Counted from the stretch's first letter, positions 24,161-36,759 are shown. The stretch: 64,000 bases of DNA from Lithospermum erythrorhizon (GCA_019722365.1 JADFUC010002295.1:620001-684000), one strand, 5' to 3'. The notes: generated by a model not told the origin, from the sequence alone. Translations and numbers: made by a program.

Positions 24161-26471
24161 ATGTCCACAACATCCCCTTCACACAATTATTCCACAAGAG
24201 TGTTGAGTATGGATCCACCACTTCCTCCCCATCCCACCACCATTGTAAATCCTAATCCTCCTACCACCACACAGCTCAGCTATAAGGACTCAACCGTCTC
24301 TTCCCCTCGTTCCCGCCAGACAGATAACTGCGACGAACCTCTCCCACAAGTTCCAGGCGTCAAGTTCGCCTGATGTGCAGTTTTGGAGGGCATATCATCC
24401 CTCAGCCTCATGAGAAGAGCCTCTGCTATGTTGGTGGCGAGACACGGATTGTTGTGGTGGACCGGAATTCTTCCCTTTCTGATGTCCAATCCCGATTGTC
24501 TCGCACTCTCCCCAGTGGCCATAAGTTCAGCATGAAATACCAGCTACCAAATGAGGAACTTGACTCACTCATATCTGTCACCTCTGATGAAGACTTAGAA
24601 AACATGATTGAAGAGTATGACAGAATAATGGCAACAGCACCTGTAAAGCCTGCTCGTATTCGCTTATTTCTTTTTCTTGCAAAGCCTGAAACTGCTGCTT
24701 CCATGGGAGCCCTGTTGGATGATGCCAAATCTGAAACATGGTTTGTTGATACATTAAACAATTCTGATTTGCTTGACAGGGGAGTCTCTGATTCAGCTGT
24801 TACAGATAATCTGTTGGACTTTGATGGGATGATTAAAAATTATTCTAGTACAAACCTGGAGGGGCAGGCTGATGCTATGAGGAGTAACAATCAAGCAATA
24901 AAGAATGTTGATCAAGAAGTGCATACAACAATTCAAGGGTCACCAATGGCAGAAACAAGCTCGTCATTTGATTCTGGTCTTTCTTCCCCATCAATGGAAA
25001 ACCTGCCTCCAATCAAGGTTAGAGTTAATGAGAATACAGTGAGATTAGATGAACAGTTCTCACAGATGCATGTTGCTACAAATGGAGTGAACCATATAGC
25101 TGTCTCTAAAGATAATGTGTGTAGGATTATCTCTGATGATGATAGATCAGATAAATCAATGCCGGTTTCACTCCGAAAGCCTCCACTGGCATTGCAGAGA
25201 AAATTTACTGATTTTTACAATTTGCCATCACCAGAGTCCAAACAGGCCGGTTCTTACAATTTGAAGTCCCCAGATTCAGTAGCCAGGTAATCAATTTTCA
25301 CCGACTTTCATTCCTTGCTTCCCTTCTGCAAATGATTTGATCATTCCCTGCATTATTTGATGTTGTCATATCACAGTATTTTCGACATCTTTGCACTCGC
25401 TGCATTAGAACAGCAGTCCACAATGAAATTCCTTATTTGGCCGAGTATGTTGAAAATCCGTTGCATGAATCTGAACTGAAGCATTAACTAAAAAAATATC
25501 CTCATTTCCTGCGCACCATTACTTGCAGTGATAGCAGCTTCACATCTGCTGCATCAATTACTAAACACTCAGATTACCAAGATCCATCATCTGTTTCAAA
25601 TCAAGACAACATAGTTTTTGCTCATGCAATTGTTCCCAGGAACCACACCACCCATCCAACCTCCCAAATCCACTTCGAGCAGATTCAAGAACCTGCAGTT
25701 GTTCCATCTTTAAAACAAAATCCACAGGCACAACAGCAGTTCATTCAAGTGCCTGTACAGTACGTTCAGCATCCCGCCACAGGACTCATGCAGGTCCCTT
25801 CCTACTATCCAATGTATGCAGCAGCACCTACCACACAGAAATAATTCCATCAGCAACAAAATGATCAGCAGTACCCAGTGTACCTCATGCCTATAAATCA
25901 TGCTCACCAATATAATTTACCCCAGCAATCAAGTATAGTTGATGCCACTACTGTGGATTCTTCAGTTAGACCACCAAATCAACCTACAGTCCCTGAAACA
26001 GATGCGGAATTAAACAGAATAGTTCAAGGGCCAACACCAACATATGTTCAAGTTCCACCTAATTAGTTCCAACAACAATACCATGGAGTCTCCCATGTTC
26101 AGCCTCAAACACAAACCATTTATACTAAAGCAGATGCAGAAGCACGCAAAACGGTTCAATCACCAACACCCACACTAACATACGTTCAAGTTCCACATAA
26201 TCAGTACCAACAACAATACTGTGGTGCTTCTCATGTTCACCCTCATACACAAACCATTACTACTGGGCAAGCAGCAACAGCTAATTATAGCTACAATTAC
26301 ACTCATCTTCCACATGATCAGCTGAACTATGTTCATCATGCACCACCAACACCGATTCCATCTCAGTACCAAACAATTACACCCGCTACAGCGTCATTAA
26401 TATCACAGGCAACATCGCAACTGGAAGCAGATAATGCTTCACAGCAAATTCAGACTTCACAGTGCCAATAA
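24161..26471 (+). pseudogene. PB1-domain (octicosapeptide/Phox/Bem1p) protein, disrupted
   Basis: Exon 1 starts at ATG 24161 with a Ser/Pro-rich leader and reaches DEPLPQVPGVK. There a single missing base turns the expected reading into TGA at 24371-24373. The next frame opens at an overlapping ATG at 24373 and carries an intact PB1 domain: MCSFGGHIIPQPHEKSLCYV, GGETRIVVVDR, and YQLPNEELDSLISVTSDEDL, which holds the acidic OPCA-like motif. Exon 1 ends at 25286 and exon 2 starts at 25529. Exon 2 encodes the usual Gln/Pro-rich tail to TAA 26469-26471, but has in-frame TAA at 25842-25844 and TAG at 26064-26066. PB1 proteins of this plant family are adaptor-like. A shortened product from ATG 24373 to the first nonsense codon remains possible, so 'pseudogene' is likely but not certain. 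Confidence 0.8.
26016..26275 (+). repeat. Internal ~130-bp tandem duplication in the PB1 gene tail
   Basis: The coding words for YVQVP(P/H)N, then three Gln-rich codons, then HVQPQTQTI/HVHPHTQTI occur twice, about 130 bases apart (near 26040 and 26180). The second copy has CAG where the first has the premature TAG, which makes the nonsense change visible as C to T by internal comparison. Confidence 0.7.
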
Positions 26472-27143
26472 CAGAGGAAAAAAAGAAAAAAGAAATATGC
26501 TTCTAGTTGGTGGAAAATAAGAAAACTTGTTACTAACTCAAAATTTTTCCTTCTCAGTTTGAGAACTATATGTAGAGGCTTTTAATTATGAACTGATTGA
26601 TTATTTTGTAATCTAGCCTCACACGAAGTATTATAATGTAACTGTTGCAATATGAAATCAAATGAATCGCATAAAAGAATTTTGATCGTTTTAATTTTTC
26701 TGGATAATTTGCCTAAATATCCATAAGCTGCACTAGTATGTGATTCAGCATTTCATCATCTCTCCATAACCTGAGTACTTGCCTAAAATAATTAGCAAGG
26801 CTGATAACACCAAGTCAGAAAAGGCATGATCACTCAGGTAGTTGGATACGTGAACTGAGAGGACAACAATTAGGAAAGACGTTAAATGAATGGATTTGTT
26901 TCGAAAGGTAAAAAAAATGATATACATAACGACCAGAGATATTTTCATTCTATTAAGTACAACCCTGCAAGTGAATTCTATAGGCAGGCATAACTATTCT
27001 GGTTCTAGGTAAATAAAGGTTATGTGCATAAAAAAATGCATTTCACCACATAATATGCACATTTAACAACTGGAACAAAGATCGACAATTATTACACAAC
27101 GATCCAACATAAATTTATCTGTGCTGGATGTGCAATTGACACC
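26472..27143. other. Intergenic between two pseudogenes
   Basis: AT-rich, presumably 3' untranslated and flanking DNA of the PB1 gene (plus) and the F-box gene (minus), which converge here. I see no further gene. Confidence 0.5.
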
Positions 27144-28158
27144 TTATCGGCATGAATTGAGAGTGCTCCGGAAAGAATGTGTCGAGAACCACAATGGCAA
27201 GGTTGAGCTATTCTTTATAGAATAAATCTCCTTCCACACTTTTCTGTTTTGCTGATAAACCAGGACCTGCTTATATGTTGCAAGGAAAACATATTCACCA
27301 CTCTGACTAATTGGAAAAATTCCTGGCACCATACCCCTAATGCATCGTAGGCTGACCTTATCTACCAACTGCCAGTGTTCCTTCTCATAACTCTTCATCA
27401 CCCAAATATTCATCCAAGCCTCGTCAATCTGAATGATAGACAAGCACCCATCTGACTCTAACAAATAATCTCGACTCCCTCCCCCACACCTCTCTTCAAA
27501 TAGCAAATAGATTTTCCTCCGTACATCACAATCCAAATCAAGAACAAGTATACAAGAATAACTTTCAGTCAACCAAAGCAATGCATTTTTTATGAACACA
27601 ACTTGATTCCTATTCATATGAGTAAAATGATCATCCTGCAATGTCACAAACTTTCTCCACTTGTTTGACACAGAATCATAAATTAAACATATGAAATTTC
27701 TTTCCTGTCTATGCCCAAACGATCGATGATAACCAGCTAATACAACATTATACTTCTGTGTCTCTAAATTATAAGCTAAACCAACAAGAGTAGCCTCACC
27801 ATCTGGATAAAACCTTATAATAGGCCTTTCCCTACTCCTAGGCAACAACTTAAATTCCTTTGTCATAGGATTACACACATAATAAACATCTAGTAAATGA
27901 AATAACATAGGATTCTTAACAGAAGACACCTATCAAATCATCAACACAAATTAAGCTTGATCTTATTTCAGATGAAGACACTGTTACCTCAACTAATAAC
28001 ATAGGATTCTTAGCAGAAGCATTATTGTACAAGTGTATGAAGTAGTTGTCAGATGTTAATTTGTACCATAATTTGCAGACACGTTTGATTCTGAAATGGG
28101 ATTTTATGGGCAACCTTGCAAGAATCTGTTGAATAACTTCATCTGGGAAAGAATTGAA
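27144..28158 (-). pseudogene. F-box protein with F-box-associated domain, disrupted
   Basis: The 5' part reads as an F-box: FPDEVIQQILARLPIKS, then HFRIKRVCKLWYKLTSD. No in-frame ATG precedes it; the frame is closed by TGA at 28161-28159. The frame ends at a stop shortly after LICVDDLIGV. A second frame continues the F-box-associated domain to 27144: YYVCNPMTKEFKLLPRSRER, GEATLVGLAYN, DDHFTHMNRNQVVF, and RCIRGMVPGIFPISQSGEYV. The expected segment between ICVDD and YYVCNP (roughly 40 residues in relatives) is missing. A 25-base near-identical repeat (27901-27925 and 27995-28019, one mismatch) sits at the break. F-box proteins of this kind are substrate receptors of SCF ubiquitin ligases. The lost start and the frame break make a pseudogene likely. 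Confidence 0.8.
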
Positions 28159-28370
28159 TCATGGGTCTTGTAGATTATTCATTGTGTATGCTATTTGAAG
28201 AAATGATTCTAGTAAATGAAATAAACAATACCAATTTGTTGAATAACTTCATCTGGGATAAAAATTGAATCTTTGGAAAAATTGTTGAATAACATCAACT
28301 GTGGAAAAATTGAATCTTGGATTTTTACATTATTCATTGTGTATGTCATTTGAAGAAATGATTCAAAAAA
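28128..28370. repeat. Tandem duplications copied from the F-box gene 5' end
   Basis: The segment GTTGAATAACTTCATCTGGG occurs at 28128 and 28238, with a diverged third copy near 28283. A second piece (ATTATTCATTGTGTATG, then ATTTGAAGAAATGATTC) occurs near 28175 and 28331. The first copy is the F-box coding start, so the flanking DNA was duplicated after, or as part of, the gene's decay. Confidence 0.7.
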
Positions 28371-29134
28371 ATGAGTTAAAACCAATCAAGAAAAGAGAAA
28401 ATAACACAATGGTGATGAGCATTAAACAATGAGAGGGAGAAAACCAAGCGGATTTGGTTAAACAAAACAATTTACACATGAACAATTAATGACACAATCC
28501 TACTTACAAACCTATAAACCATGAAACACAAAAGAAAACATCGAGAAGAGATATTAAGATTCTTAATGGTTTTTATGTCATTTTATATTTATCGATTTTG
28601 TTTTGAGAACATGCAGGGTAGTTATTGAGTAATGACACGATGTATAATGAAACATATAAATTAGGGGTATAAAATAACATCTAGAAGGATAGAAGATCCG
28701 GACCGAACAATTTGACCCTTTTTCGGTTTCCTATATTGCTTTCATCAAACCAAAGGCAAGAGTGGTCACTCATTGACCTGACCCTAAGCCACATAAAGTG
28801 TGATGGACCAAAAACCAACAATAGTTCTTCCAAGGTTCCAACTATTAATTCACTACATCTCCCTTTCTTAAACATGTATAATTTGTCCTTTCCATAGTTC
28901 AACAGACATTTGCACACGAGATTTCAAGATTGTAAAAAAAAGATCATGAATCTGAACTAAGCCCTTGTACTAATGAAGAAGAAACCAGTCAAACTCTCTG
29001 TAGTTGACTTTATACTACAAGTACAAAGTACAAACTCAACTTGTTTTCCTAGATTTTCTAAAGCAAAATCAACCTGTATTATTTCCACCTAAAATAACAA
29101 AATGCATCTTCGAAACCTTTGACAAGATCCTCTA
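28371..29134. other. Intergenic; contains the MurG promoter side
   Basis: No supported gene. The 78-codon minus frame at 28917-28681 resembles nothing I know. The region directly upstream of 29135 should hold the MurG-like promoter, but I see no clear TATA element to assign. Confidence 0.4.
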
Positions 29135-32100
29135 ATGGCCACCACCATTTCAAACTCATTTCTCCCCTCAAAGCTGCAATATTTCCATCGTTCTTGCTCC
29201 AACCCACCAAGGTAAATCCCCCCCCCCCCTAAAAAAAGTATACCAACATGGATCATCATGTGAAATAGTAAGATACTTCACTTTTGGGTCAATTCGAAAA
29301 CAACCTCGTTGTTATCACAGGGTTGCCTACTATTTCACCCCTTCTATCACGCCAAGGGAGCCTATTAAGAGTCTGGTATGTTGATGATGGATCATGTCTT
29401 TATGACTTTTTCTGATCAAACAGTAATAACCTCTGTTTCTTTCTCTGTTTCAGGAACCTAAGGATCCTCAGCTGTCTATCTCTAGACCAATCCAAGAATG
29501 TCTCATCAACCACCACCACCACCATGACTCTCCGGGTTATATTCGCCGCCGGTGGCACTGGTGGCCATATATACCCTGCAGTAGCCATAGCAGATGAGCT
29601 TAAAGCTTTGAACCAATTTACTCAAATCCTCTTCATTGGTACCAAAACTGGTATGGAAAGTACAGCTATTCCTTCAGCTGGATACCCTTTTACTGCAATC
29701 ACTGCCTCCCCTTTATCAAGGCCTATTATCTCTCTCAAGAATCTTATCATTTTCCCTTTCATTCTCACTAGTTCTTTATTGAAAAGTTTGAAAATTATTC
29801 AAGAAATGGACCCCCATGTAGTTGTAGGGACTGGTGGGTATGTTTCTTTGCCAATTTGCCTTGCTGCTGCATTGAAAGGGGTGAAATTAGTGATCCAGGA
29901 GCAGAATTCTGAGCCAGGGATTGCTAATTGGGGGCTTTCTTTATTGGCTGAGAGAGTTTTCGTGGCGTATGATTCTAGTGTGGAGTGTTTTTGGCAGAAG
30001 GAGAAGTGTGTGGTTTGTGGGAATCCGGTTAGGTCTGCTGTGAGGACGTTTATGTCGAAAGTTGCTGCCTTGAGGGAGTTTTTTCCGAAGTTGGGGGATA
30101 GAGAGGGGCAAAGGAAGGTTGTGTTAGTTCTTGGTGGTTCTTTAGGTGCTAATGCGATTAATATTGAATTGCTACATTCGTATAGGCAACTGTTGAGGGA
30201 AAGGAAGGATTTGTGCATCATTTGGCAGACTGGTGTCGAATCTTTTGATGAAATGGAAAGCCTAGTCAGAAGTCATCCGCGATTGTTACTTGCTCCGTGA
30301 GTACTCTTTGGTGTTTGATCACTGTGAAAATTTTAGTGCATTGATCTTCAGAATTTTAGAGCTCTTATTGCAATGTGAAGCTGTTATATTTTGTTGATTT
30401 GCACAATGGTTTTGGAATGTTTTTCTTTGTAGTTGACTAGTTAGCTGTAGATATGGTAATATATAGTATTTTTTGTGGTCCCTTAATTGATGGAATAGAC
30501 TATCAATGCTTGGGAACAACTTAGGAACAATGTCTCTGGTTTCTTCAAGTAGTCTGACTATGACAAAGCAGATTTTGGATTTCCTCGAAGTCGAAATCTC
30601 TTAAGTAATTCATTGAACATGTTTTACTCAACTACATAGTAAGATGGAGTTCATCTGAATGAGTGTTTTGGTCCTTTGAGGATTGAGAATAGTTATGTAT
30701 GTGACTTTGTGAAACCAATGCTGCTTCAATATAAATCCTTGACATGCTAGTTTATAACTGTTTTTATTTCGAAAATAAGTTCCTGTTATTTTTCAATGTT
30801 TTTTCCTGAAAGTGCCTACAAGCTTTGTTGCCCCTGATGTCTTCCTAACATCGTGAAGGTTCTTGCATTCTCTGGATTTCGCATATGCAGCTGCAGACCT
30901 TGTTGTTTCAAGAGCTGGGGCTATGACTTGCTCTGAGATCTTGGCCACGGGAAAGCCTTGTATTCTGGTAGAGAATCTGTCCATAAATTGTTTAAATTAT
31001 GTAATGATAAAAATATCTTGTTAAGCTCTTACTTAGTTACCACTAGCTTACCTTATTTCGATTCAATTTAACTGAAAGATGATGTACTTGTTATATTATA
31101 ATGTTTTATCCATGGCCTTAAATTGGCACGTCTGATTGATGTCGCTGAATGTGGCCCTCGGTGGACATTAGTCAGTCTGGTATTCATATAATGTAGTCGA
31201 ACACATTTTCAATGGTGAGGACTGTATGCCAATCTTTTTAGTGAAGAATGAACTAAGACGAGAAAGTCATGGAGTGGATTTGCATATCTAGATAGTTGTC
31301 CCTTTTTCTGGTTGAATAATGATGTGAATCTTCTTTTAACAAGATTGTAATTTTTTTCCGTTTCCTCGCCTGATGCTGAACCAATAATTATGAGTTTGGA
31401 CTTGGTAGATACCATCACCTGATGCTGATGAAGGACATCAACTTAGAAATGCTGGCCTGATGGCTGACTTAGCTGGTGCAAGGGTCATTATGGAAGATGA
31501 GTTGGACTCAACAACCCTCAGAACAACTATCGAAGAAATATTAGGTAAGATGTCGGCCTTCATTCCTTCCATATCATTGATGGAGACCTGATACATAGCT
31601 TTGCAGATAAGTTCATTCTACAAGAATCTTTCATATTCATTGAGCTCAGAATTGTGTCTTAGAAAATTAGTTGACATGATGTATATAAGATATGCTAGCA
31701 CTGTGTAAACTTCACCATATTTGTAATCAGTTCCAGAAATGTTGCAAGAAAAAGAAAGATACTAATCGTGTGGAGAAATAACTGCAAGTGTTGAGAATTA
31801 TGTTGGCTGTTAGTTGATGAAGGATCCCACAAACATAAAGCCATGATTTATGTCATGTGAAAGGTTGTTTGCTAATGCCAGAGCTAGTACAAGATTATGA
31901 CCTAGAATTGACAAATGCCGTCTGTTCAATAGTATAGAGCGTGTTGGAAACAGCTTCAATTATTTTGCTTGACGAACACTTAAAGTTCAAGCGTATTGCA
32001 TGATGTTAATTATGAGTGATCACGGTTCTGATATTTGTCACCAAACAATTTTTCTGATGTTTTGCAGACAATGAGAAGATTCTTCAAAAGATGTCAGAGT

Positions 32101-32174
32101 TGGCTCTCATGGCAGCTAAACCAAATGCTTCAGGTGAAATTGCTCGGCAGATTCTTAATCTTGTCAACCTATAA
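29135..32174 (+). CDS. MURG: Plastid MurG-like UDP-GlcNAc transferase
   Basis: Five exons join in frame: 29135-29211, 29454-30296, 30859-30967, 31409-31544 and 32068-32174, giving 423 residues. The first ~50 residues are Ser/Thr/Asn-rich without acidic residues, as in a chloroplast transit peptide. The mature part has the MurG landmarks: FAAGGTGGHIYPAVAIADEL, GTGGYVSLP with the following IQEQNSEPG, GNPVRSAVR, VLVLGGSLGANAIN, WQTG, and SRAGAMTCSEILATGKP followed by EGHQLRNA. Bacterial MurG adds GlcNAc to lipid I to make lipid II, the peptidoglycan precursor. Plant homologues are nuclear genes of plastid origin, and their role in flowering plants is unclear. The gene looks intact. A run of 12 C lies just after the first donor site. 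In Arabidopsis, from memory, the MurG homologue (At1g73740) is also next to this hydrolase type (At1g73750), suggesting conserved order. Confidence 0.93.
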
Positions 32175-32700
32175 ACAACAGACAAGTATAATCAGACTGA
32201 TGAAGTACTTAGTTAGCACATTTTTACTAGTAATAATTTTTCTCAAATCTCATCTGAAAATGATCCATCTTCACCTGTACTTGCAATCGATCACATCAAA
32301 TTTTTATTGAAGAATTCATATATTGTATATATATCTGAACTGGGTGCAAAGAAGCCTTCCCAGAACCTCATAATTCCGATCTATTTTTAATGTATCAAGT
32401 ATTCAAGTATCAGAACTTGAATTGAATTTTTCCAATGCTACGCTCTCAACTCAACAATACAGTTTCTTGCTACTGCATTTTTGTTCTTCTTCTTCTACTT
32501 TGGTTTTTGTTGTTTGTGTTGTTGGAAAACGAAGTGCAAAAGAAGCCTTCATTCTTCTTCTACTTTGATTTCTTGTATCTTGAAACTTTGGAGTTCAATT
32601 ACCATGCCCTTTTCCCTTAGTGTTTTGAGCCCTTTAAAGTTTAAGTGACCATATCTTTGATGTCATAGCATCATAGCATGGCTTGATCATCAGTTTTCAC

Positions 32701-33260
32701 CTACATACACTCTTCTTCTTTCTTGTCTTTGCTATCAGTGTGAATTGCAAACATCCTATTTTTCTTCATGGTTGTCTTGATGATTTCTCCTCTTGAATGG
32801 TGATAAATACTGCAGGCTCCATGTTTGAATTGAACAATCAATCCTTTCTCTTGCAATTGTCCCACACTTAAGAGATTGTTTTTCAATTTTGGCACAAAGT
32901 AGACTTCACAAATGGTATGTGAAGCTTCATTGATGCTAAATTTCACATTCACTTTGCCTAATACATCCAAATTGTCATTATTTCCCAGTTTGACAGCATG
33001 AGTGAAGCTTTTGTCAATAGTAGTAAATAAACAACCTCTCATCTTTACACATGTGATTTGAGCAGCCTGAGTCAATATACCACACCTCTTCCTTTGCAAG
33101 ATCATCATTGATTTCAGCCATCAAGAGGAAATCATCCTCTTCTTTTTCTTCTTCTACAATTGTGTAGTTTACTTCCTTCTTCCACCTATGACATTCATAT
33201 TGAAAGTGTCCTAGGTCAGGCATTTACAAAGATCTCTATTGTGGCCTTGTTGAAACTTCC
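32701..33260 (-). pseudogene. Copia retrotransposon gag/protease fragment
   Basis: Minus-strand frames show a CCHC zinc-knuckle remnant (GHFQYECHRWKK), an acidic linker, and the aspartic-protease signature VWYIDSGCSNHMC. A gag-pre-integrase segment follows: VKLGNNDNLDVLGKVNVKF, VYFVPKLKNNLLSVGQLQEK and GLIVQFKHGACSIYH. The frame shifts between the protease and the next segment, and reverse transcriptase and integrase are absent. It lies about 500 bases past MurG on the opposite strand. Confidence 0.88.
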
Positions 33261-36200
33261 CTCCCCTACCACCGCAATTGCTGAATTGAAAGAGTCAAAT
33301 TTACGCTAAGAAAACCGGAACTTCGAGGAGGTCGACCCTTTATGTCCGACCAAGTCCCGACCTCAGGCGCCAGTCAGTTGATTTCACGGGAGTAAGTTCG
33401 ACTCGCTTTAGGTCCCCGACCTTTGCTCCCTCATGCGGGTTCCTGATAACCTATTTCATAGCTGACAACTCAGCCCACAAAACTCTAACTTGGTAGGTCG
33501 TTTAGCCTATGTGACATGCGACGCTTCTATGTTTCTATTCATCACAATAAATACATAGAATAGAAAATATTCATTCTAAAATAATATTACGTTTTAATAT
33601 TATCAAGAACATATTATTCTCAAGAACATGTAGCTTTTATCTGTTTCCGATAGCTTTATGTTGAGATTTTCAAAGTATTAAAATACCAACATGATTATAA
33701 ATAAATAGTACTTCAGAATCCATCTTCTCCTGATTATTGGCCGAATTCCTCAGCAGCTGTTGAACAGACGCACCTTTCACATCATGTAACTCAGATAAAA
33801 TTCTTTTGTATTTGTATATTTTCGTGATTTAAATTTCGTAGCCTTATCGATTGTTTCAAACTCTATGAGTGATTAAGGCCTTAAATTCTAAATAATCGTA
33901 GTATCATAGCTTGGTTGTAAGTTTAAGAACTAATTGGCCGTAAGTCAAGGAATCAAGTGACACCTATCGAGAGAAATTGATGGAATTGATTTTTCACATC
34001 ACATATCGGCGATTATTCAGACGAAGAAGTTCTAAAAAATCACCTGAGTAAGTTCTGGTACATGGCGATGAATGGATGTAATCGACGCATTGTGTCTCAG
34101 CGACGTATTCCTCGTTTGTCGAGAAACCTAGTTGCTAACGTAAAGCAGTTAAGGAGCACCACCACAAAGTAGCCGACGGCTTTACGTGATCTGCATGCAG
34201 AAACCTTCAAGTAAAATAATAAAGCGTGACTTCTCAATAAAAATTATTTCACCTTAAGACGTCGTAAAGTACACCTATAACGACAATCTTAACGATTTCA
34301 ATAGCATTATTAATTAACCTGTCAACGGTAGACGCATCTGATGCATTTAGACAAGCACCGATTTTATTGGTTTCATACTCCTAAAGTTGGGATTAAATGG
34401 TGACAAATGTTAGTAATTTGCAGTGCATTTCAATAAAGGCCAACTTATGCCATTAGAGTTTATCTGTCTCGGCGAGTGCATGCAGTTCTTCATGTAGTTA
34501 ACGCCATGCTGACTCGCAGACATGAAAGAGGGAAGAATCCGTGAGACATGTTTTAAACAAATGTGGGAGATCACAGAAAGAGTAAGAATTCCGATTCAGG
34601 CGATTGGTCAAGGCAAGACGGGTCACACAAGAGGCACTCGCAGTTAAACGGTGACGCTTACGTTACATGGAAAGACTTATTCTAACGCTGCTGGTTCTAT
34701 CTATGAATGCTTCCGTTGATTTCCTCAATACAGATTCGGAAAGATCTTTTCATACCACGCATTTAATGCGACGTGAATTAATTACGTTTCCTCGAGAATT
34801 GATGACCGCTCATCTCATTTAAATGTAAATGGAATGTAGAAGAGCATTTTAGAGGACGAATCTATTGTCAAATCGTTTTCCTGAACCGACTCAAGCGGAG
34901 GCTGTGGTTCCAAAGAGTAAGAGTTTAATTTCATGAATAATCGGATGGTAATTTATCGAACTACTTCTCAAGATGTGTAACTGAAGGTTGTTCAGTGAGC
35001 AATGATAATAGCAAAATGGCAGAAGTCGCACTCTATACTTGGTCGACTCGTCAAGACATTGCAGTAATCCGATCGTAAAGCCAGTCGAGATTCGACATGG
35101 TAGTTTCTAATGCAAGATAAAAGCGATTGTCGCCGGTGAAATTTCGCTGGGATGCTACAAGAGGTCCTCGGAGATTCTGCGAAATGGCGCAAACGTTTAC
35201 ATCAAGGTAAAAAAAGCACCCCAACTAAAGAATGCTGACATACTTCATTTGGCGATGAAATTGAAGTTCAAGGAAATTGGGAACGGATGCAACCGGGTTC
35301 CTCAGGTCGCATGAATCATCCGGTTAGCCGGGCGCTGCTTCAAAAGTCGCGCGGTATTCCCAACCTCCCCATTATTTGTTGAATCGTTGAAGGACGCTCT
35401 ATCAAACATCGGCGCCAAATGAATTGGGATCAAACAAGTTTCATCGACGCGAATCTTAAGCGCAGGTTATAGAATTATTAACGACCAACTGCTCGGAGGC
35501 TGGCGTGTCTGGCCGGGATCACAGCGAAAGTGCAGATCACAAGCGATTGCTTGAATGAGGGAAAAGTCCAACGGGTAAGTAATGACTATTCTAGATTTTT
35601 TTCTAGCTGTTTCGCTGCCATTCAGAACGTTTCCTGAATTTGGGGGCGTATTAAAGTTGAATCCCATGAGGCCAAGCCAGATTGCTCAAGATCTACGATT
35701 CAAAATCTGCCTTCGCCCAAGATTATCGAATCAAGGCTCAAATTTAATAGTACTGGAAGCTACGACCTAATTATTTTAATTCTAGCATTAATAGTTTTTT
35801 TAGAGCTAACCGTTATTTTAATAAGTATCAACCTTTAAAATTATTTTTACCTATTTTATTATTAACTCTAAAGTTAATTTTAGTCTTGGTATTATTTTAA
35901 TTATTTTTTAAGTTCTATTATTTTAATTGTTATAACTCTTAAAACTACATATCATTTTTGCCCAATGCTATTTTTGTCTCTAATATGCATTTTCATACTA
36001 TAAGGTGTTTTGTGTAATTTTAATCAAGTTTTTATTTTTCAACCATCACTATTGTTTTAACTCCTAAATAGTTATGATTTTTCATACTCACACAGCTTCA
36101 TGGGAAAATAACGCTCATAATTAATATAGGCTTTATAATTAGTTTCATGGAATTAAAGAGCAATTACTAACAAAAATAAAACACCTAATCATCTTCACAC

Positions 36201-36360
36201 ATTTAAAATGTATATAGATATAAATACATATTAGGTGATGCAAAACAATTTTATATGGAGTATTTATGAATCTAGAAACATGAACATGAAAGTAATACAA
36301 ATTGGTGTCACTCTCCAATAAATAAGAACCTAAGAACCCTCTTTCTCGATTTTGCAGGTT
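33261..36360. other. Low-information region, no supported gene
   Basis: From 33290 to about 35770 the sequence is less AT-rich than its surroundings, has many TCGA and CGAC words, and no frame longer than 70 codons. It resembles the first 2 kb and the last 2.5 kb of the window in texture. After 35780 it becomes strongly AT-rich again. I suspect old retroelement DNA but can show no domain. Confidence 0.45.
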
Positions 36361-36372
36361 GGGACCTAAGTG

Positions 36373-36759
36373 AGAAGTTGTGAGCTGGATGTTGATGATG
36401 TTGGGGATTTTGAGGAGGAGTTGGAGCGGGATGATTTCATTGAAGTTTGGATTAGCTTCTTGGATTTTTCCTTGGAGTTCACTCAGCGGCCTCTTATTCG
36501 GCATGTTCTCTCGTCCGTGGGAGAACTCCTTAAGGGGGCTAAGCAGGTGTGGGGGCCTCGTTTCCTACGGGTTTTGATGAGGATCGATGTGAGGGAGGAG
36601 CCTATCATGGAGAGCGAATCAAGGAGTACCCTATTAGCTTTCCTCGAGCTGATTCCTACATTTAGTGAAATGAAGCTCGATGGCGATTTTGTGGTCACGC
36701 TCTCTTCTTTTCCGATTGACCTGCCGCTGATTGTTGCTCAATGTGACATTGACGTTTGA
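36373..36759 (+). other. Orphan open reading frame of ~129 codons, no ATG
   Basis: The frame is open from upstream of 36370 to TGA at 36759 but has no ATG at its 5' end; the first methionines are internal (MRIDVREEP). A pyrimidine-rich stretch ending TTTTGCAG at 36358 could be a splice acceptor, so it might be a final exon. The product is acidic at its start (DVDDVGDFEEELERDDF), followed by a segment loosely like the DUF4283 domain of plant LINE-type elements (VWI..L...LEF, then SSVGELL, then RFLRVLMRIDV). The match is weak. Base composition here is much richer in G than in the flanks. Function is not assigned. Confidence 0.3.

Noticed and set aside
29799..30221. 140-codon minus-strand frame inside MurG exon 2
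   Set aside because: It is an antisense shadow of well-conserved MurG coding sequence.
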